A stretch of DNA of 64,000 nucleotides from an uncultured Alistipes sp. (lineage in GTDB: Bacteria > Bacteroidota > Bacteroidia > Bacteroidales > Rikenellaceae), in the NCBI GenBank assembly GCA_910577475.1, contig CAJTLJ010000005.1, positions 62,001-126,000 of the forward strand, given 5' to 3'. The first letter of the stretch is position 1, and the number at the start of each line of letters is the position of its first letter. Below the pieces are notes generated by a model that saw only the letters and a list, made by a program, of their open reading frames with translations, was not told the origin of the DNA and made no database searches. The position numbers and the translations under genes are program-made. This document shows, one piece after another, positions 54,569-62,935 of this stretch.

Positions 54569-54745
54569 TTATTCGAATTCGTTGAAGTTTCCGTCTCCCC
54601 AGATAAGATCGTTATCGAGCGAGTTGTTCCACTCGCCGCTTGCCTGCGAATTAGCGAAGCCCTGCTCGACGGGAAGTTCGAGCAACTCCATGCTCGGAGA
54701 GGCGTACGGCAATTCCCCCCCCCTTGTAGCGGATACGTTTTTCAT
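54569..54745 (-). CDS. 58-residue protein with a G9 tract, upstream of fimbrillin-like gene
   Basis: A short ORF with its own promoter (TACCTTTG at 54787-54794), 17 nt before the fimbrillin-like gene. Residues 8-10 are encoded by a run of nine G (54715-54723 on the complementary strand). The rest (SMELLELPVEQGFANSQASG, then acidic LIWGDGNFNEFE) resembles the short peptides often found upstream of surface lipoprotein genes in Bacteroidales. An internal ATG at 54691 begins downstream of the G tract and would give about 40 residues. No known function. Confidence 0.6.
   Translation of the reverse strand: MKNVSATRGGELPYASPSMELLELPVEQGFANSQASGEWNNSLDNDLIWGDGNFNEFE
54715..54723 (-). repeat. Nine-base G homopolymer in the short ORF
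   Basis: G9 on the coding strand near the 5' end of the 58-residue ORF. Such tracts are prone to slippage and would change the reading frame with every one-base change; it is the longest homopolymer I noticed inside a coding frame here. Confidence 0.85.
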
Positions 54746-54931
54746 AGAGTAAAGTATTTTATATAAATTGATATTGTTCTCCGCTACAAAGGTAGCGATT
54801 ATTATATAGAGTTGAACACTTTTGACGGAAAAAATGCGAAGTCCGCCTTGGAAATCTCCTGTTCGCGTGGGCGGACGGGGGCCGGATGAAAAAAGCGACG
54901 GGATTCCCGTCGCCTGCCGTCGCAGCATCTG

Positions 54932-55016
54932 CGGAGGAAGAGGGATTCGAACCCCCGGAGCCTTGCAGCTCAACGGTTTTCAAGACCGCCGCAATCGACC
55001 ACTCTGCCATCCCTCC
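54932..55016 (-). tRNA. tRNA-Ser (TGA)
   Basis: An 85-nt class II tRNA: acceptor GGAGGGA with TTCCTCC, anticodon loop CTTGAAA (anticodon TGA, codon UCA), long variable arm and T loop TTCGAAT. CCA is not encoded. A TACCTTTG -7 element lies at 55027-55034. Confidence 0.95.
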
Positions 55017-55137
55017 GATGCAGGGACAAAGGTACGTCGGTTTTTTTTATTCGCCAAATATCCGGCCCGTTTTTCGTCTGTCTGCCGTTCGAATTCGCCC
55101 CTGCGCTCCGGGCGCGGAGGATATTCAAAAAATTTAT

Positions 55138-55145
55138 TATATTTG
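55138..55145 (+). promoter_or_regulatory. Aminotransferase promoter -7 element
   Basis: TATATTTG, a full consensus match, predicting a leader of about 55 nt before the gene at 55206. Confidence 0.7.
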
Positions 55146-55205
55146 CGCCCTATACGAAAAAGCACACGGACCGGCGAAATGCCGGGCCGTTTAACAATCA
55201 GACAG

Positions 55206-56402
55206 ATGCCTAAAATTTCCCTGCGGGCCGAAGAGATGCCCGCCTCCCCGATTCGCAAGCTCGTGCCGCTGGCCGAGGCCGCCAAGGCGCGCGGCACGAA
55301 GATATACCACCTGAACATCGGACAGCCCGACCTGCCCTCGCCCGGGGTGGGGCTCGACGCCCTGAAGCGGATCGACCGCACGATTCTGGAGTACAGCCCC
55401 AGCGACGGCTACCGCTCCCTGCGCGAGAAGCTCGCGAGCTACTACGAGCAGTACCAGATCCGCCTGAACCCCGACGACATCATCGTCACCACGGGCGGCT
55501 CGGAGGCCGTGCTGTTCGCCTTCATGTCGTGCCTGAATCCGGGCGACGAGATCATCGTTCCGGAGCCCGCCTATGCCAATTACATGGCCTTCGCCATCTC
55601 GGCGGGCGCCGTGATCCGTCCCGTGCTCTCCTCCATCGAGGAGGGATTCGCGCTGCCGGCCGTCGAGGAGTTCGAGAAGCTCATCAACGAACGCACGCGC
55701 GGCATCCTGATCTGCAACCCCAACAACCCGACGGGGTATCTCTACACCCGCAAGGAGATGAATCAGATCCGCGATCTGGTGAAGAAGTACGATCTGTTCC
55801 TCTTCTCGGACGAGGTTTACCGCGAATTCATCTACACGGGCTCGCCCTATATCTCGGCCTGCCATCTGGAGGGGATCGAGCAGAACGTGGTGCTGATCGA
55901 CTCGGTGTCGAAACGCTACTCGGAGTGCGGTATCCGCATCGGCGCGCTCATCACCAAGAACAAGACCCTGCGCAACGCCGTGATGAAGTTCTGTCAGGCC
56001 CGCCTCTCGCCGCCGCTGATCGGCCAGATCGTCGCCGAGGCCTCGATCGACGCTCCGCGAAGCTACAGCACGGAAATTTACGAGGAGTATATCGAGCGTC
56101 GCAAATGCCTGATCGACGGTCTGAACCGCATTCCGGGCGTCTACTCCCCGATTCCGATGGGTGCTTTCTATACCGTGGCCCGTCTGCCCATCGACGACAG
56201 CGACAAGTTCTGCGCGTGGTGTCTGACCGACTTCGAGTATGAGGGCGAAACGGTGATGATGGCTCCCGCCTCGGGCTTCTACTCCGACCCGGCGAAGGGC
56301 CGCAATGAGGTCCGGATCGCCTATGTATTGAAGAAGGACGACCTGCAGCGCGCCGTCTTCCTGCTCGGCAAGGCGCTGGAGGCCTACAACAGCCGGGGCT
56401 GA
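55206..56402 (+). CDS. Class I/II PLP-dependent aminotransferase
   Basis: A 398-residue fold-type I aminotransferase, probably aspartate/aromatic type. The PLP lysine is in SVSKRYSECGIRIG; other motifs are NIGQPDLPSP, TTGGSEAVLFAFM, NPNNPTGY, FSDEVYREF and the carboxylate-binding Arg in RNEVRIAYV. The start at MPKISLRAEE was chosen because it follows the promoter; the frame is open through the tRNA region but that part is not coding. The exact amino-acid substrate is not determined. Confidence 0.93.
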   Translation: MPKISLRAEEMPASPIRKLVPLAEAAKARGTKIYHLNIGQPDLPSPGVGLDALKRIDRTILEYSPSDGYRSLREKLASYYEQYQIRLNPDDIIVTTGGSEAVLFAFMSCLNPGDEIIVPEPAYANYMAFAISAGAVIRPVLSSIEEGFALPAVEEFEKLINERTRGILICNPNNPTGYLYTRKEMNQIRDLVKKYDLFLFSDEVYREFIYTGSPYISACHLEGIEQNVVLIDSVSKRYSECGIRIGALITKNKTLRNAVMKFCQARLSPPLIGQIVAEASIDAPRSYSTEIYEEYIERRKCLIDGLNRIPGVYSPIPMGAFYTVARLPIDDSDKFCAWCLTDFEYEGETVMMAPASGFYSDPAKGRNEVRIAYVLKKDDLQRAVFLLGKALEAYNSRG

Positions 56403-56431
56403 GAACTTCCGTACGGTGACATATTATATAA

Positions 56432-56462
56432 AAAGGGCTGTCCGTGAAGGACAGCCCTTTTC
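56432..56462. terminator. Bidirectional terminator
   Basis: A perfect 13-bp stem AAAAGGGCTGTCC / GGACAGCCCTTTT with a 5-nt loop, between the aminotransferase gene and the converging lipoprotein gene. Confidence 0.9.
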
Positions 56463-56484
56463 GATTTTGCACTTCCCGAAGGGA

Positions 56485-57006
56485 TCAGAGCAGACGGAAC
56501 TCTCCCAGCGAGCGCACCTCGTCGGCCGGTACGGCGATGTCGATGATATCGGCCGGGATATCCTTCTTCGTGAAGGTCGAGGTGTCGTTCTTGCCGACGA
56601 CCGTCCAGGTCATGGCATTGGTCGACAGCGCGATCGTGTAGGAGGCGCCCCAGGCTACGTTGTCGCTGTAGCGGCCCGAGATCAGGGCCTGAGCCTCGTC
56701 GAGGGTGAAGGTGCCCTCGTAGAGCACCACGCCCTGGTTGTTGATACGCACCTGATAGAGGTCGAAGGTCTTGTCGGCGTTCAACTTCAGGTAGGCCGTG
56801 TGGGCTCCGTCGATGATCGAGCCGCCCGACCAGGCCGTCAGCTGCCACTCGCCCACGATATTTTGCAGGGTGATTTCGACAACGGGACCCGGAGGCGTAG
56901 GGCCGGGATTGGGATTAGGGTCAGGCACGGGATCGTCACCGCCGCCGCAATTGCACAAAGTGACGGCAACCAGGGCCGACATCAGGAAACACAGAAATTT
57001 TTTCAT
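56485..57006 (-). CDS. Lipocalin-like lipoprotein
   Basis: A 173-residue lipoprotein with a lipobox ending CNC, followed by a Pro/Asn-rich linker (DPVPDPNPNPGPTPPGP). The single beta-barrel-like domain begins with the lipocalin-type phrase NIVGEWQLTAWSGG (about residue 50). No active site is visible. It is transcribed alone. Ligand and role are unknown; a cell-envelope binding protein is the best guess. Confidence 0.85.
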   Translation of the reverse strand: MKKFLCFLMSALVAVTLCNCGGGDDPVPDPNPNPGPTPPGPVVEITLQNIVGEWQLTAWSGGSIIDGAHTAYLKLNADKTFDLYQVRINNQGVVLYEGTFTLDEAQALISGRYSDNVAWGASYTIALSTNAMTWTVVGKNDTSTFTKKDIPADIIDIAVPADEVRSLGEFRLL

Positions 57007-57160
57007 AGTTTTACGGTTCCGCCCGCATGGTTCGCCGGGAACGGACGGACAAATATAAGAATTATCGGTAAAAAACCCAAACGAACGGAATTTTTTTTGT
57101 CCGCGGGCTTCGGCGGTGCCGAACCGTATTTCAGGCATCATATATGCACCGGCACGGGTG

Positions 57161-57766
57161 ATGAAAAAATTGCTCATACTGCTCGTAGCGCTCCTCCCGG
57201 CCTGCCATCCGCGGCAGAGCGGGGCTCTGTTTTTCTGGCCCAGAAGCCTCGAATCGCTGACCGCTGCGGCCCACATCACCCGCGACAACGCCGAGAACTT
57301 CGAATCGGCGGCCCGGCAGGCGGCGGCCGAAGAGCGGCCGGGGGCCGAACGGCTCCTGCGGGCGCTGGCCCATGCCGAACGGATTCAGGAGACGGGATAT
57401 GTGCGCGCCATTCGCCGCATGGGCGGGAGCTATGCCCCGCCGGAGCAGGTATTGGTGAAGGTGCGTTCTACACGAAGGAATATGGAGCGTATCCTCGCCC
57501 GCTTGCAGGAGAGCCGGTTGCAGGGATACCAGACCATCGACGATGTGTTGAAGGAGGGAAACCGTTATGTCGCCCGTCTGCTGATCCGCAATGCCGCCGC
57601 CACGAACCGCTGCATGCACGCCGTCGAGCGCTACATGCGCCAGGGCGAGCGCGCCGCCTCGGCCTACTGGGTCTGTCCGCAGTGCGGGTATCTCTGCGAC
57701 GACGGCCACCGCGACCCCTACTGTCCGCAATGTCTGACCGACGGCCGCCGGTTTCTGCGTTTCTGA
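57161..57766 (+). CDS. Rubrerythrin-like lipoprotein lacking diiron ligands
   Basis: A 201-residue protein with lipobox LPAC (Cys15). The helical part (about 30-160) follows the rubrerythrin four-helix pattern (AENFESAARQAAAEE, LLRALAHAERIQ, then a third and fourth helix). The expected E-x-x-H iron ligands are changed (AERIQ, ATNRCMHA). The C-terminal rubredoxin-like knuckle is intact: Cys172, Cys175, Cys188, Cys191 (CPQCGY, CPQC). Normal rubrerythrins are cytoplasmic peroxide reductases; this one appears exported and probably inactive at the diiron site. Its stop abuts the stop of the converging response regulator with no spacer. Confidence 0.75.
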   Translation: MKKLLILLVALLPACHPRQSGALFFWPRSLESLTAAAHITRDNAENFESAARQAAAEERPGAERLLRALAHAERIQETGYVRAIRRMGGSYAPPEQVLVKVRSTRRNMERILARLQESRLQGYQTIDDVLKEGNRYVARLLIRNAAATNRCMHAVERYMRQGERAASAYWVCPQCGYLCDDGHRDPYCPQCLTDGRRFLRF

Positions 57767-58411
57767 TTACAGCTCCACCCAGCCCCGCTTGATGGCATAG
57801 GCCACCAGGTGGGCCGTATTCCGGCAGCCGGTCTTTTCGAGGATGTTGGCGCGGTGCTTGTCTACCGTCCGTTTCGAGATGAAGAGGCTGTCGGCGATCT
57901 CCTGGTTCGACAGACCGCGGCAGACCGCCACCAGAATCTCCCGCTCGCGCGCCGAGAGGGTGTCGTCGGCCGGCTGCTCCTCCGATCCGGTTTTCAGGTG
58001 CCGGAAGAGCGATGCGAGCAGGGCCGCGCTGAAGTAGCTCTCCCCGGCCATCACGGCCCGGATCGCCTCCAGCACCTCGTCCAGCGCCGAATCCTTGAGC
58101 AGGAATCCGCAGGCTCCGGCCTCGACCATCCGGGCGTAGTAGTGTTCGTCGCCGAACATCGAGAGGGTGACGATCCGCAGTTCGGGCCGCAGGGCCAGTG
58201 CCCGGCGGGCGGTCTCGGCCCCGTCGATGCCGGGCATCGAGATATCCAGAAAAACCACGTCGGTCTGCAAGTCGGGCAGCAGGGCGAGGAACTCCTCGCC
58301 GTCGGCCGCTTCGGCCACGACACGGCAGCCCCCCACGCGCTCCAGCAGGCCGCGCAGTCCGTTGCGGAACAGGGTGTGGTCGTCGACCAAGGTGATTTTC
58401 GGTTCCATCAT
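57767..58411 (-). CDS. NarL/LuxR-family response regulator
   Basis: A 214-residue regulator: receiver domain with acidic pocket Asp10-Asp11, phospho-acceptor Asp56 (DVVFLDISMPG) and Lys in LLKDSAL, then a LuxR-type HTH (LSAREREILVAVCRGLSNQE, RTVDKHRANILEKTG). It is encoded 45 nt after the histidine kinase at 58457 and is almost certainly its partner. Target genes are unknown. Confidence 0.95.
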   Translation of the reverse strand: MMEPKITLVDDHTLFRNGLRGLLERVGGCRVVAEAADGEEFLALLPDLQTDVVFLDISMPGIDGAETARRALALRPELRIVTLSMFGDEHYYARMVEAGACGFLLKDSALDEVLEAIRAVMAGESYFSAALLASLFRHLKTGSEEQPADDTLSAREREILVAVCRGLSNQEIADSLFISKRTVDKHRANILEKTGCRNTAHLVAYAIKRGWVEL

Positions 58412-58456
58412 TTCATCTTTCGTCCTGCGAGGATGCGGGCCTCCGCGCAGACCTGA

Positions 58457-59428
58457 TCATAGTCGGTTTTTCCCGCGGCGGTTCGGGCGGCGCGTCTCCT
58501 CCCCGACGCCGATCCGCACGGCGGCCGACATGCCCTTGCCCTTCCGCCCCCGGATGTCGAAGGTGCCGTTGAGCGAGTGGACGCGCGAGGCGATGTTGGA
58601 GAGGCCCATGCCGCAGTCCATCATCGCCTGCGGGTCGAATCCCCGGCCGTTGTCGGAGTAGTCGAGCGACAGCCGGCCGTTGCCCTGCGACAGCGACAGC
58701 GAGATCTCCGTGCAGGCGGCGTGCTTGAGCGAGTTGTTGATCAGCTCGCAGATGACGCGGTAGAGGATCACCTCCACGTTGGCGTCGAAGCGTTCGGAGC
58801 GCAGGTCGGTCATGAAGCGGATCTTCACGTCGTGCATGCCGGTGCATTTCTGGATGAAGTTCTGCACGCCCCGCACCAGCCCGAAATCCGCCAGCACGTG
58901 GGGCGACATGTTGTTCGAGATCTCGCGCAGGGAGCGGATCGCCTCGTCGATGACGTAGGCGGTGTTCTCCACGATGGCTCGGCGCTCGTCGTCCATCCCC
59001 TCGCACGAGACGGCCGAAAGCGACATCTTGGCCGACGAGAGCAGCGGTCCCAGTCCGTCGTGCAGCTCCCGGGCGAAGCGCGAGCGCGACTTCTCCTCGG
59101 TTCGCAGCACGGCTGTCAGGATCCGCTTGTTGACCGTCTGGCTGTGTCGGTTCATCCGCTCGATGTAGCGGAAGAGCTTGTGCGCATACATCACGCCGAT
59201 CGAGAGCGCCACCGAGACCACGACCCCCAGCCAGACGCTGATCTCCATCGGGAAGCGCTGGCCGCTCACCCACAGCAGTTGCAGCAGGCGCTCCACGGAG
59301 AGCAGCATGAATCCCACGATGAAGAGGATCCAGATCGAATTGTAACGGGTCGTGCGGATCAGCCGCACGGCGAAAACCGATGCCACCAGTTGGATGAGGA
59401 TGGCCGCCACGAGCAATATCTTCAACAT
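58457..59428 (-). CDS. NarX-type sensor histidine kinase
   Basis: A 323-residue kinase with three N-terminal membrane segments (about 5-25, 33-55, 65-85) and almost no periplasmic domain, so it probably senses a membrane or cytoplasmic signal. The HisKA_3 phospho-acceptor region is RFARELHDGLGPLLSSAK, and the HATPase has N box ELINNSLKHA, G1 DNGRGFD and G2 GMGLSNI. It pairs with the response regulator downstream. Confidence 0.94.
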   Translation of the reverse strand: MLKILLVAAILIQLVASVFAVRLIRTTRYNSIWILFIVGFMLLSVERLLQLLWVSGQRFPMEISVWLGVVVSVALSIGVMYAHKLFRYIERMNRHSQTVNKRILTAVLRTEEKSRSRFARELHDGLGPLLSSAKMSLSAVSCEGMDDERRAIVENTAYVIDEAIRSLREISNNMSPHVLADFGLVRGVQNFIQKCTGMHDVKIRFMTDLRSERFDANVEVILYRVICELINNSLKHAACTEISLSLSQGNGRLSLDYSDNGRGFDPQAMMDCGMGLSNIASRVHSLNGTFDIRGRKGKGMSAAVRIGVGEETRRPNRRGKNRL

Positions 59429-59453
59429 ATCGAACTCCGATTATCCTTATAAT

Positions 59454-60227
59454 TTACCTGATCGTCTTCGCCAGCACCTCCAGCCGCCGGTAGTCGGTCA
59501 TGTCGACCTGCACGGGCACCACCGACACGTAGCCGTTGCGCAGCGCCCACTCGTCGGTATCCTCGGCCTCGGGTTCCGAGTTGACGTACTCGCCCGTCAG
59601 CCAGAAATACTCCCGTCCGCGGGGATCCTCGTGCCGCACGAACCGCTCGCGCCAGTAGCCCGCCGTCTGACGGCAGACCCGCACGCCCCGGATCGCGTCG
59701 GCCGGAATATTGGGCACGTTCACGTTCAGGCAGAGCGGCAGGGGCACCTCCCCCTCCAGCACCTGCCTCACGATCCGTTCTCCGTAGCGTAGCGCCCCCT
59801 CGAAATCGGCGTCGGGCGAGTGGTCGTCGACCGAGATGCCGATCGAGGGGCAGTCGTAGAAGCTCCCCTCGACGGCAGCACCCATCGTGCCGGAATAGAG
59901 CACGTTGACCGCCGAGTTGGAGCCGTGGTTGATGCCCGAGATCACCAGATCGACCCGACGCCCGGCCAGCAGGTAGTCGAGTCCCATCTTCACGCAGTCG
60001 ACCGGCGTGCCGCTGAAGGCGTATATCTCGACGCCGGGCTCGTCGCTCACCTTGCGCAGGAAGAGCGGCCGGCTCATGGTAAATGCCTGGCTCATGCCGC
60101 TCTGCGGCTCCTCCGGAGCCACGACCACCACCCGGCCGAACCGGCGCGCCATGCCGACGAGCGCCCGCATGCCGCGCGACGAATAGCCGTCGTCATTGGT
60201 CAGAAATATCAGTCTTTCTTCATTCAT
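59454..60227 (-). CDS. surE: 5'/3'-nucleotidase SurE
   Basis: A 257-residue metal-dependent phosphatase acting on nucleoside monophosphates in stationary phase. Motifs are TNDDGYSSRGMRAL (Asp-Asp metal site, about 10-23), SQAFTMSRP, SGTPVDCVKMGLDY and ISGINHGSN. The start at MNEERLIFL follows a TACTTTTG -7 element at 60235-60242. The open frame continues far upstream but without protein character. Confidence 0.95.
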   Translation of the reverse strand: MNEERLIFLTNDDGYSSRGMRALVGMARRFGRVVVVAPEEPQSGMSQAFTMSRPLFLRKVSDEPGVEIYAFSGTPVDCVKMGLDYLLAGRRVDLVISGINHGSNSAVNVLYSGTMGAAVEGSFYDCPSIGISVDDHSPDADFEGALRYGERIVRQVLEGEVPLPLCLNVNVPNIPADAIRGVRVCRQTAGYWRERFVRHEDPRGREYFWLTGEYVNSEPEAEDTDEWALRNGYVSVVPVQVDMTDYRRLEVLAKTIR

Positions 60228-60325
60228 ACCGTTACAAAAGTAATAAAAAAAACGAAAAACGGGGAATTTCCCGCCCCCGGTTTCAAATAATCGCCGGAAC
60301 AGAGCCCGGGAATTCGATTTTTTTG

Positions 60326-60333
60326 TATTTTTG
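60326..60333 (+). promoter_or_regulatory. yebC promoter -7 element
   Basis: TATTTTTG, matching TAnnTTTG, 41 nt before the start. It lies back to back with the surE promoter. Confidence 0.65.
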
Positions 60334-60374
60334 TGCCACTTAACGAAAAACAACAATAAAAAACATAACACACC

Positions 60375-61106
60375 ATGGGAAGAGCTTTTGAGTATCGCAA
60401 AGCCAGAAAACTGAAGCGCTGGGGCAACATGGCCCGCACCTTTACCAAGATCGGCAAGGAGATCGAAATCGCCGTCAAGGCCGGCGGTCCCGACCCCTCG
60501 GGCAATACCCGCCTGCGCGTGCTGATCCAGAACGCCAAGGCCGAGAACATGCCCAAGGAGAATGTGGAGCGCGCCATCAAGCGCGCCGTGTCGAAGGATA
60601 CGGCCGACTACAAGGAGGTGATCTACGAAGGATACGGCGCCCACGGCATCGCCTTCCTGGTAGAGACCGCCACCGACAACACCAACCGCACGGTAGCCAA
60701 TATCCGCATGCACTTCAGTCGTTGCGGCGGTACGCTGGGCAACTCGGGCAGCGTGGCTTTCATGTTCGAGCACAAGTGCATCTTCAAGTTCCACGCCCCG
60801 GCCGAGATCGACCGCGAGGAGATGGAGCTCGAGATGATCGACCTGGGTGTCGACGAGTTCGCCCCCGAGGACGACACCACCGTGACGGTCGAGGCCCCCT
60901 ACGAGTCGTTCGGCGCCATCCAGAAGTGGCTCGACGACCACGGTTACGAGATCGTATCGGGCGAGTCGGCCCGCATCCCCAACGACACCAAGGAGCTCGA
61001 TGCCGAGGGCCGCGAGTCGATCGACAAGCTCGTGGAGCGTCTGGAGGAGGACGAGGACGTGGTGAACGTCTACCACAACATGAAGGAGGTCGAAGAGGAG
61101 GAGTAA
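60375..61106 (+). CDS. yebC: YebC/PmpR-family protein (TACO1-like)
   Basis: A 243-residue protein of the YebC family. It opens with MGRAFEYRKARKLKRWGNMA and has ENMPKENVERAIKRA (about 60), YEGYGAHGIAFLVETATDNTNRT, and FEHKCIFKF. Members were annotated as transcription regulators; recent work on relatives points to relief of ribosome stalling. The acidic C-terminus (VYHNMKEVEEEE) is typical. A strong terminator follows. Confidence 0.95.
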   Translation: MGRAFEYRKARKLKRWGNMARTFTKIGKEIEIAVKAGGPDPSGNTRLRVLIQNAKAENMPKENVERAIKRAVSKDTADYKEVIYEGYGAHGIAFLVETATDNTNRTVANIRMHFSRCGGTLGNSGSVAFMFEHKCIFKFHAPAEIDREEMELEMIDLGVDEFAPEDDTTVTVEAPYESFGAIQKWLDDHGYEIVSGESARIPNDTKELDAEGRESIDKLVERLEEDEDVVNVYHNMKEVEEEE

Positions 61107-61133
61107 TCCCGTCCCGATTCCCTTTTTGCACGG

Positions 61134-61167
61134 CGCCCCGGAGACTGCTCTCCGGGGCGTTTTTTTT
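61134..61167 (+). terminator. yebC terminator
   Basis: An 11-bp perfect stem CGCCCCGGAGA / TCTCCGGGGCG, loop CTGC, then eight T. Confidence 0.95.
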
Positions 61168-61460
61168 GTTATCCCGAGTGGAGCCGGGGTATTGCGAAGG
61201 CAAAAGTCAGGCAACGTCGAGACCTTTCGACTTCGGGCTTCGCCCTTCGCTCAAGGTGACAGCAGGGCTGTCATCCCGAGCGGAGCGATAGCGAAGCCGA
61301 GGAATCTCGACGGTCGTTCGGCGGGAACCCATGCGAGCCGCAATGGCGGATGTTCCGCACCGTCGGGGTGTTTCGACTTCGGGCCTAAAGGCTCTCCGCT
61401 CAACATGACAGAAGAGCAGCGGACGGAATAATCGTGAATTGTGCATTGCCAATTGTGAAT
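61168..61460. repeat. Intergenic dispersed-repeat cluster
   Basis: About 290 bp without a gene, built from copies of a repeat with core TGTCA-NNN-cGAGCGRAGC. Plus-strand copies begin near 61171 and 61270. Inverted copies end near 61261 (TGTCACCTTGAGCGAAG on the minus strand, identical to 19279-19295) and 61411. A run of AATTGTG-type words follows at 61434-61460. Parts recur near 19229-19295 and 52437-52475. No transposase or boundary duplication is visible. Confidence 0.65.
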
Positions 61461-61485
61461 GCAGAACCGGCCTCTTGCGCCGGCG

Positions 61486-62019
61486 CTACCCGGCGACCAC
61501 CGTGTCCATGCGGATGTCGTGCGGCTCGACGGGCAGTTCGTCCGTCAGCTGATGCCGGTAGCAGACGCCGATCTTCGCGGCCCGGAATCCGGGAAGCGAC
61601 AGATAGCGGTCGTAATAGCCCCGGCCGCGTCCCAGCCGGGCACCGCCGGGGGTGAAGGCGACGCCGGGGACGACGATCAGATCGATCCCGGCGGGGGAGC
61701 AGGGGGCCCCCGCCTGCGGCTCCAGGATGCCGAAAGCGCCGTCGGCCAGTCCGTCGGGGCGGTAGTCGAAGAACTCCATCGTCTCACCCCCGACCCGCGG
61801 CACCACGATCCGCTTTCGGCCCGACCAGCGCGCCAGCATCCGCTCGGTCGGCGGTTCGTCGGGCAGCGAGCAGAAGAGCGCCACGGTATGGGCCGCGGCG
61901 AATCGTGCGTCGCTTTCCAGCCGTGCGGCGATCCGGTCGGCCGCCTCCAGCCGCTCCGCTTCGGTCAGGGCCCGGTTGCGGCTGCGCATCCCGGCCCGAA
62001 TCTCCTTTTTCGTCTCCAT
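61486..62019 (-). CDS. 5-formyltetrahydrofolate cyclo-ligase
   Basis: A 177-residue MTHFS-family enzyme converting 5-formyl-THF to 5,10-methenyl-THF with ATP. Motifs are KKEIRAGMRSRNRAL at the N-terminus, ALFCSLPDEPPTERML, IDLIVVPGVAFTPGGARLGR and GRGYYDRYL. Length is slightly short but complete. It faces away from the sdh operon. Confidence 0.93.
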   Translation of the reverse strand: METKKEIRAGMRSRNRALTEAERLEAADRIAARLESDARFAAAHTVALFCSLPDEPPTERMLARWSGRKRIVVPRVGGETMEFFDYRPDGLADGAFGILEPQAGAPCSPAGIDLIVVPGVAFTPGGARLGRGRGYYDRYLSLPGFRAAKIGVCYRHQLTDELPVEPHDIRMDTVVAG

Positions 62020-62109
62020 GTTCGTTGCGTTTTCGAAAGACGAAGTTAGCGTTTTTTGCCGAAAAGCGCACGGAATCGCAAATCGCGCGCGATTAAATCG
62101 GTAAAAAGA

Positions 62110-62139
62110 TTGTTATTTCACAAACAATAGCTATCTTTG
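62110..62139 (+). promoter_or_regulatory. sdh/frd operon promoter
   Basis: TTG at 62110-62112 and TATCTTTG at 62132-62139 match the -33 and -7 elements with a 19-nt spacer, about 53 nt before the first gene. Confidence 0.75.
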
Positions 62140-62192
62140 TCCATTGCAAACCGAGCGAAACATTTTATCAAATATTAACAAAAACACACATT

Positions 62193-62897
62193 ATGAACTG
62201 CTTTCTAACACAATCGTCGATTGGCAAGAAACTGGTAATGAGCATTTCGGGCTGCTGCCTGGTGCTCTTCATCCTCTTTCACATGTCCATGAACCTCACG
62301 GCCATCATCTCGCCCGAGGGCTACAACATGATCTGCGAACTCCTGGGCGCCAACTGGTACGCGCTGGTGGGTACGGCCGGTCTGGCCGCCATCGTCGTGC
62401 TCCACTTCGTCTATGCGCTCGTGCTGACGGTGGACAACTACCGCGCCCGCGGAAACCAGCGTTACGAAGTGACCGTCACCGAGAAAGGGGTGTCGTGGGC
62501 TTCGAAGAACATGCTCGTGCTGGGCTACATCATCCTCGGCGGTCTGTGTCTGCACCTCTTTAACTTCTGGGCCAAGATGCAGCTCGTGGAGCTGATTGGC
62601 GACCACACCAACAGCCTGGGCTACTCGCCCGCCGACGGCGCCGCCCTGATCCGCTACACCTTCTCGAAGTGGTACTTCGTGGTGCCCTATCTGGTATGGT
62701 TCTTCGCTCTGTGGTTCCACCTCACCCACGGCGTATGGTCGATGTTCCAGACCGCCGGCTGGGCCAACGACACGTGGTATCCCCGCCTGAAGGGGCTGGC
62801 CAACATCGTAGCCACGCTCGTATTCCTCGGCTTCGCCGCCGTCGTCGTGTTCTACTTCGCGCAGAGCCTGTGCCCCTGCTGCGGCAGCCACTGCTAA
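62193..62897 (+). CDS. sdhC: Succinate dehydrogenase/fumarate reductase cytochrome b subunit
   Basis: A 234-residue membrane anchor of the b558 type with five transmembrane helices. Heme-ligand histidines are in FILFHMSMN (about 30), VVLHFVYAL, LHLFNFW and FHLTHGVWSMFQ. It passes electrons between menaquinone and the flavoprotein encoded 38 nt downstream. In anaerobic gut Bacteroidales the complex mainly works as fumarate reductase. The C-terminus is Cys-rich (CPCCGSHC). Confidence 0.94.
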   Translation: MNCFLTQSSIGKKLVMSISGCCLVLFILFHMSMNLTAIISPEGYNMICELLGANWYALVGTAGLAAIVVLHFVYALVLTVDNYRARGNQRYEVTVTEKGVSWASKNMLVLGYIILGGLCLHLFNFWAKMQLVELIGDHTNSLGYSPADGAALIRYTFSKWYFVVPYLVWFFALWFHLTHGVWSMFQTAGWANDTWYPRLKGLANIVATLVFLGFAAVVVFYFAQSLCPCCGSHC

Positions 62898-62935
62898 TTT
62901 ACCACTTATATTCAAGCATATAAAAACAAACCGAT

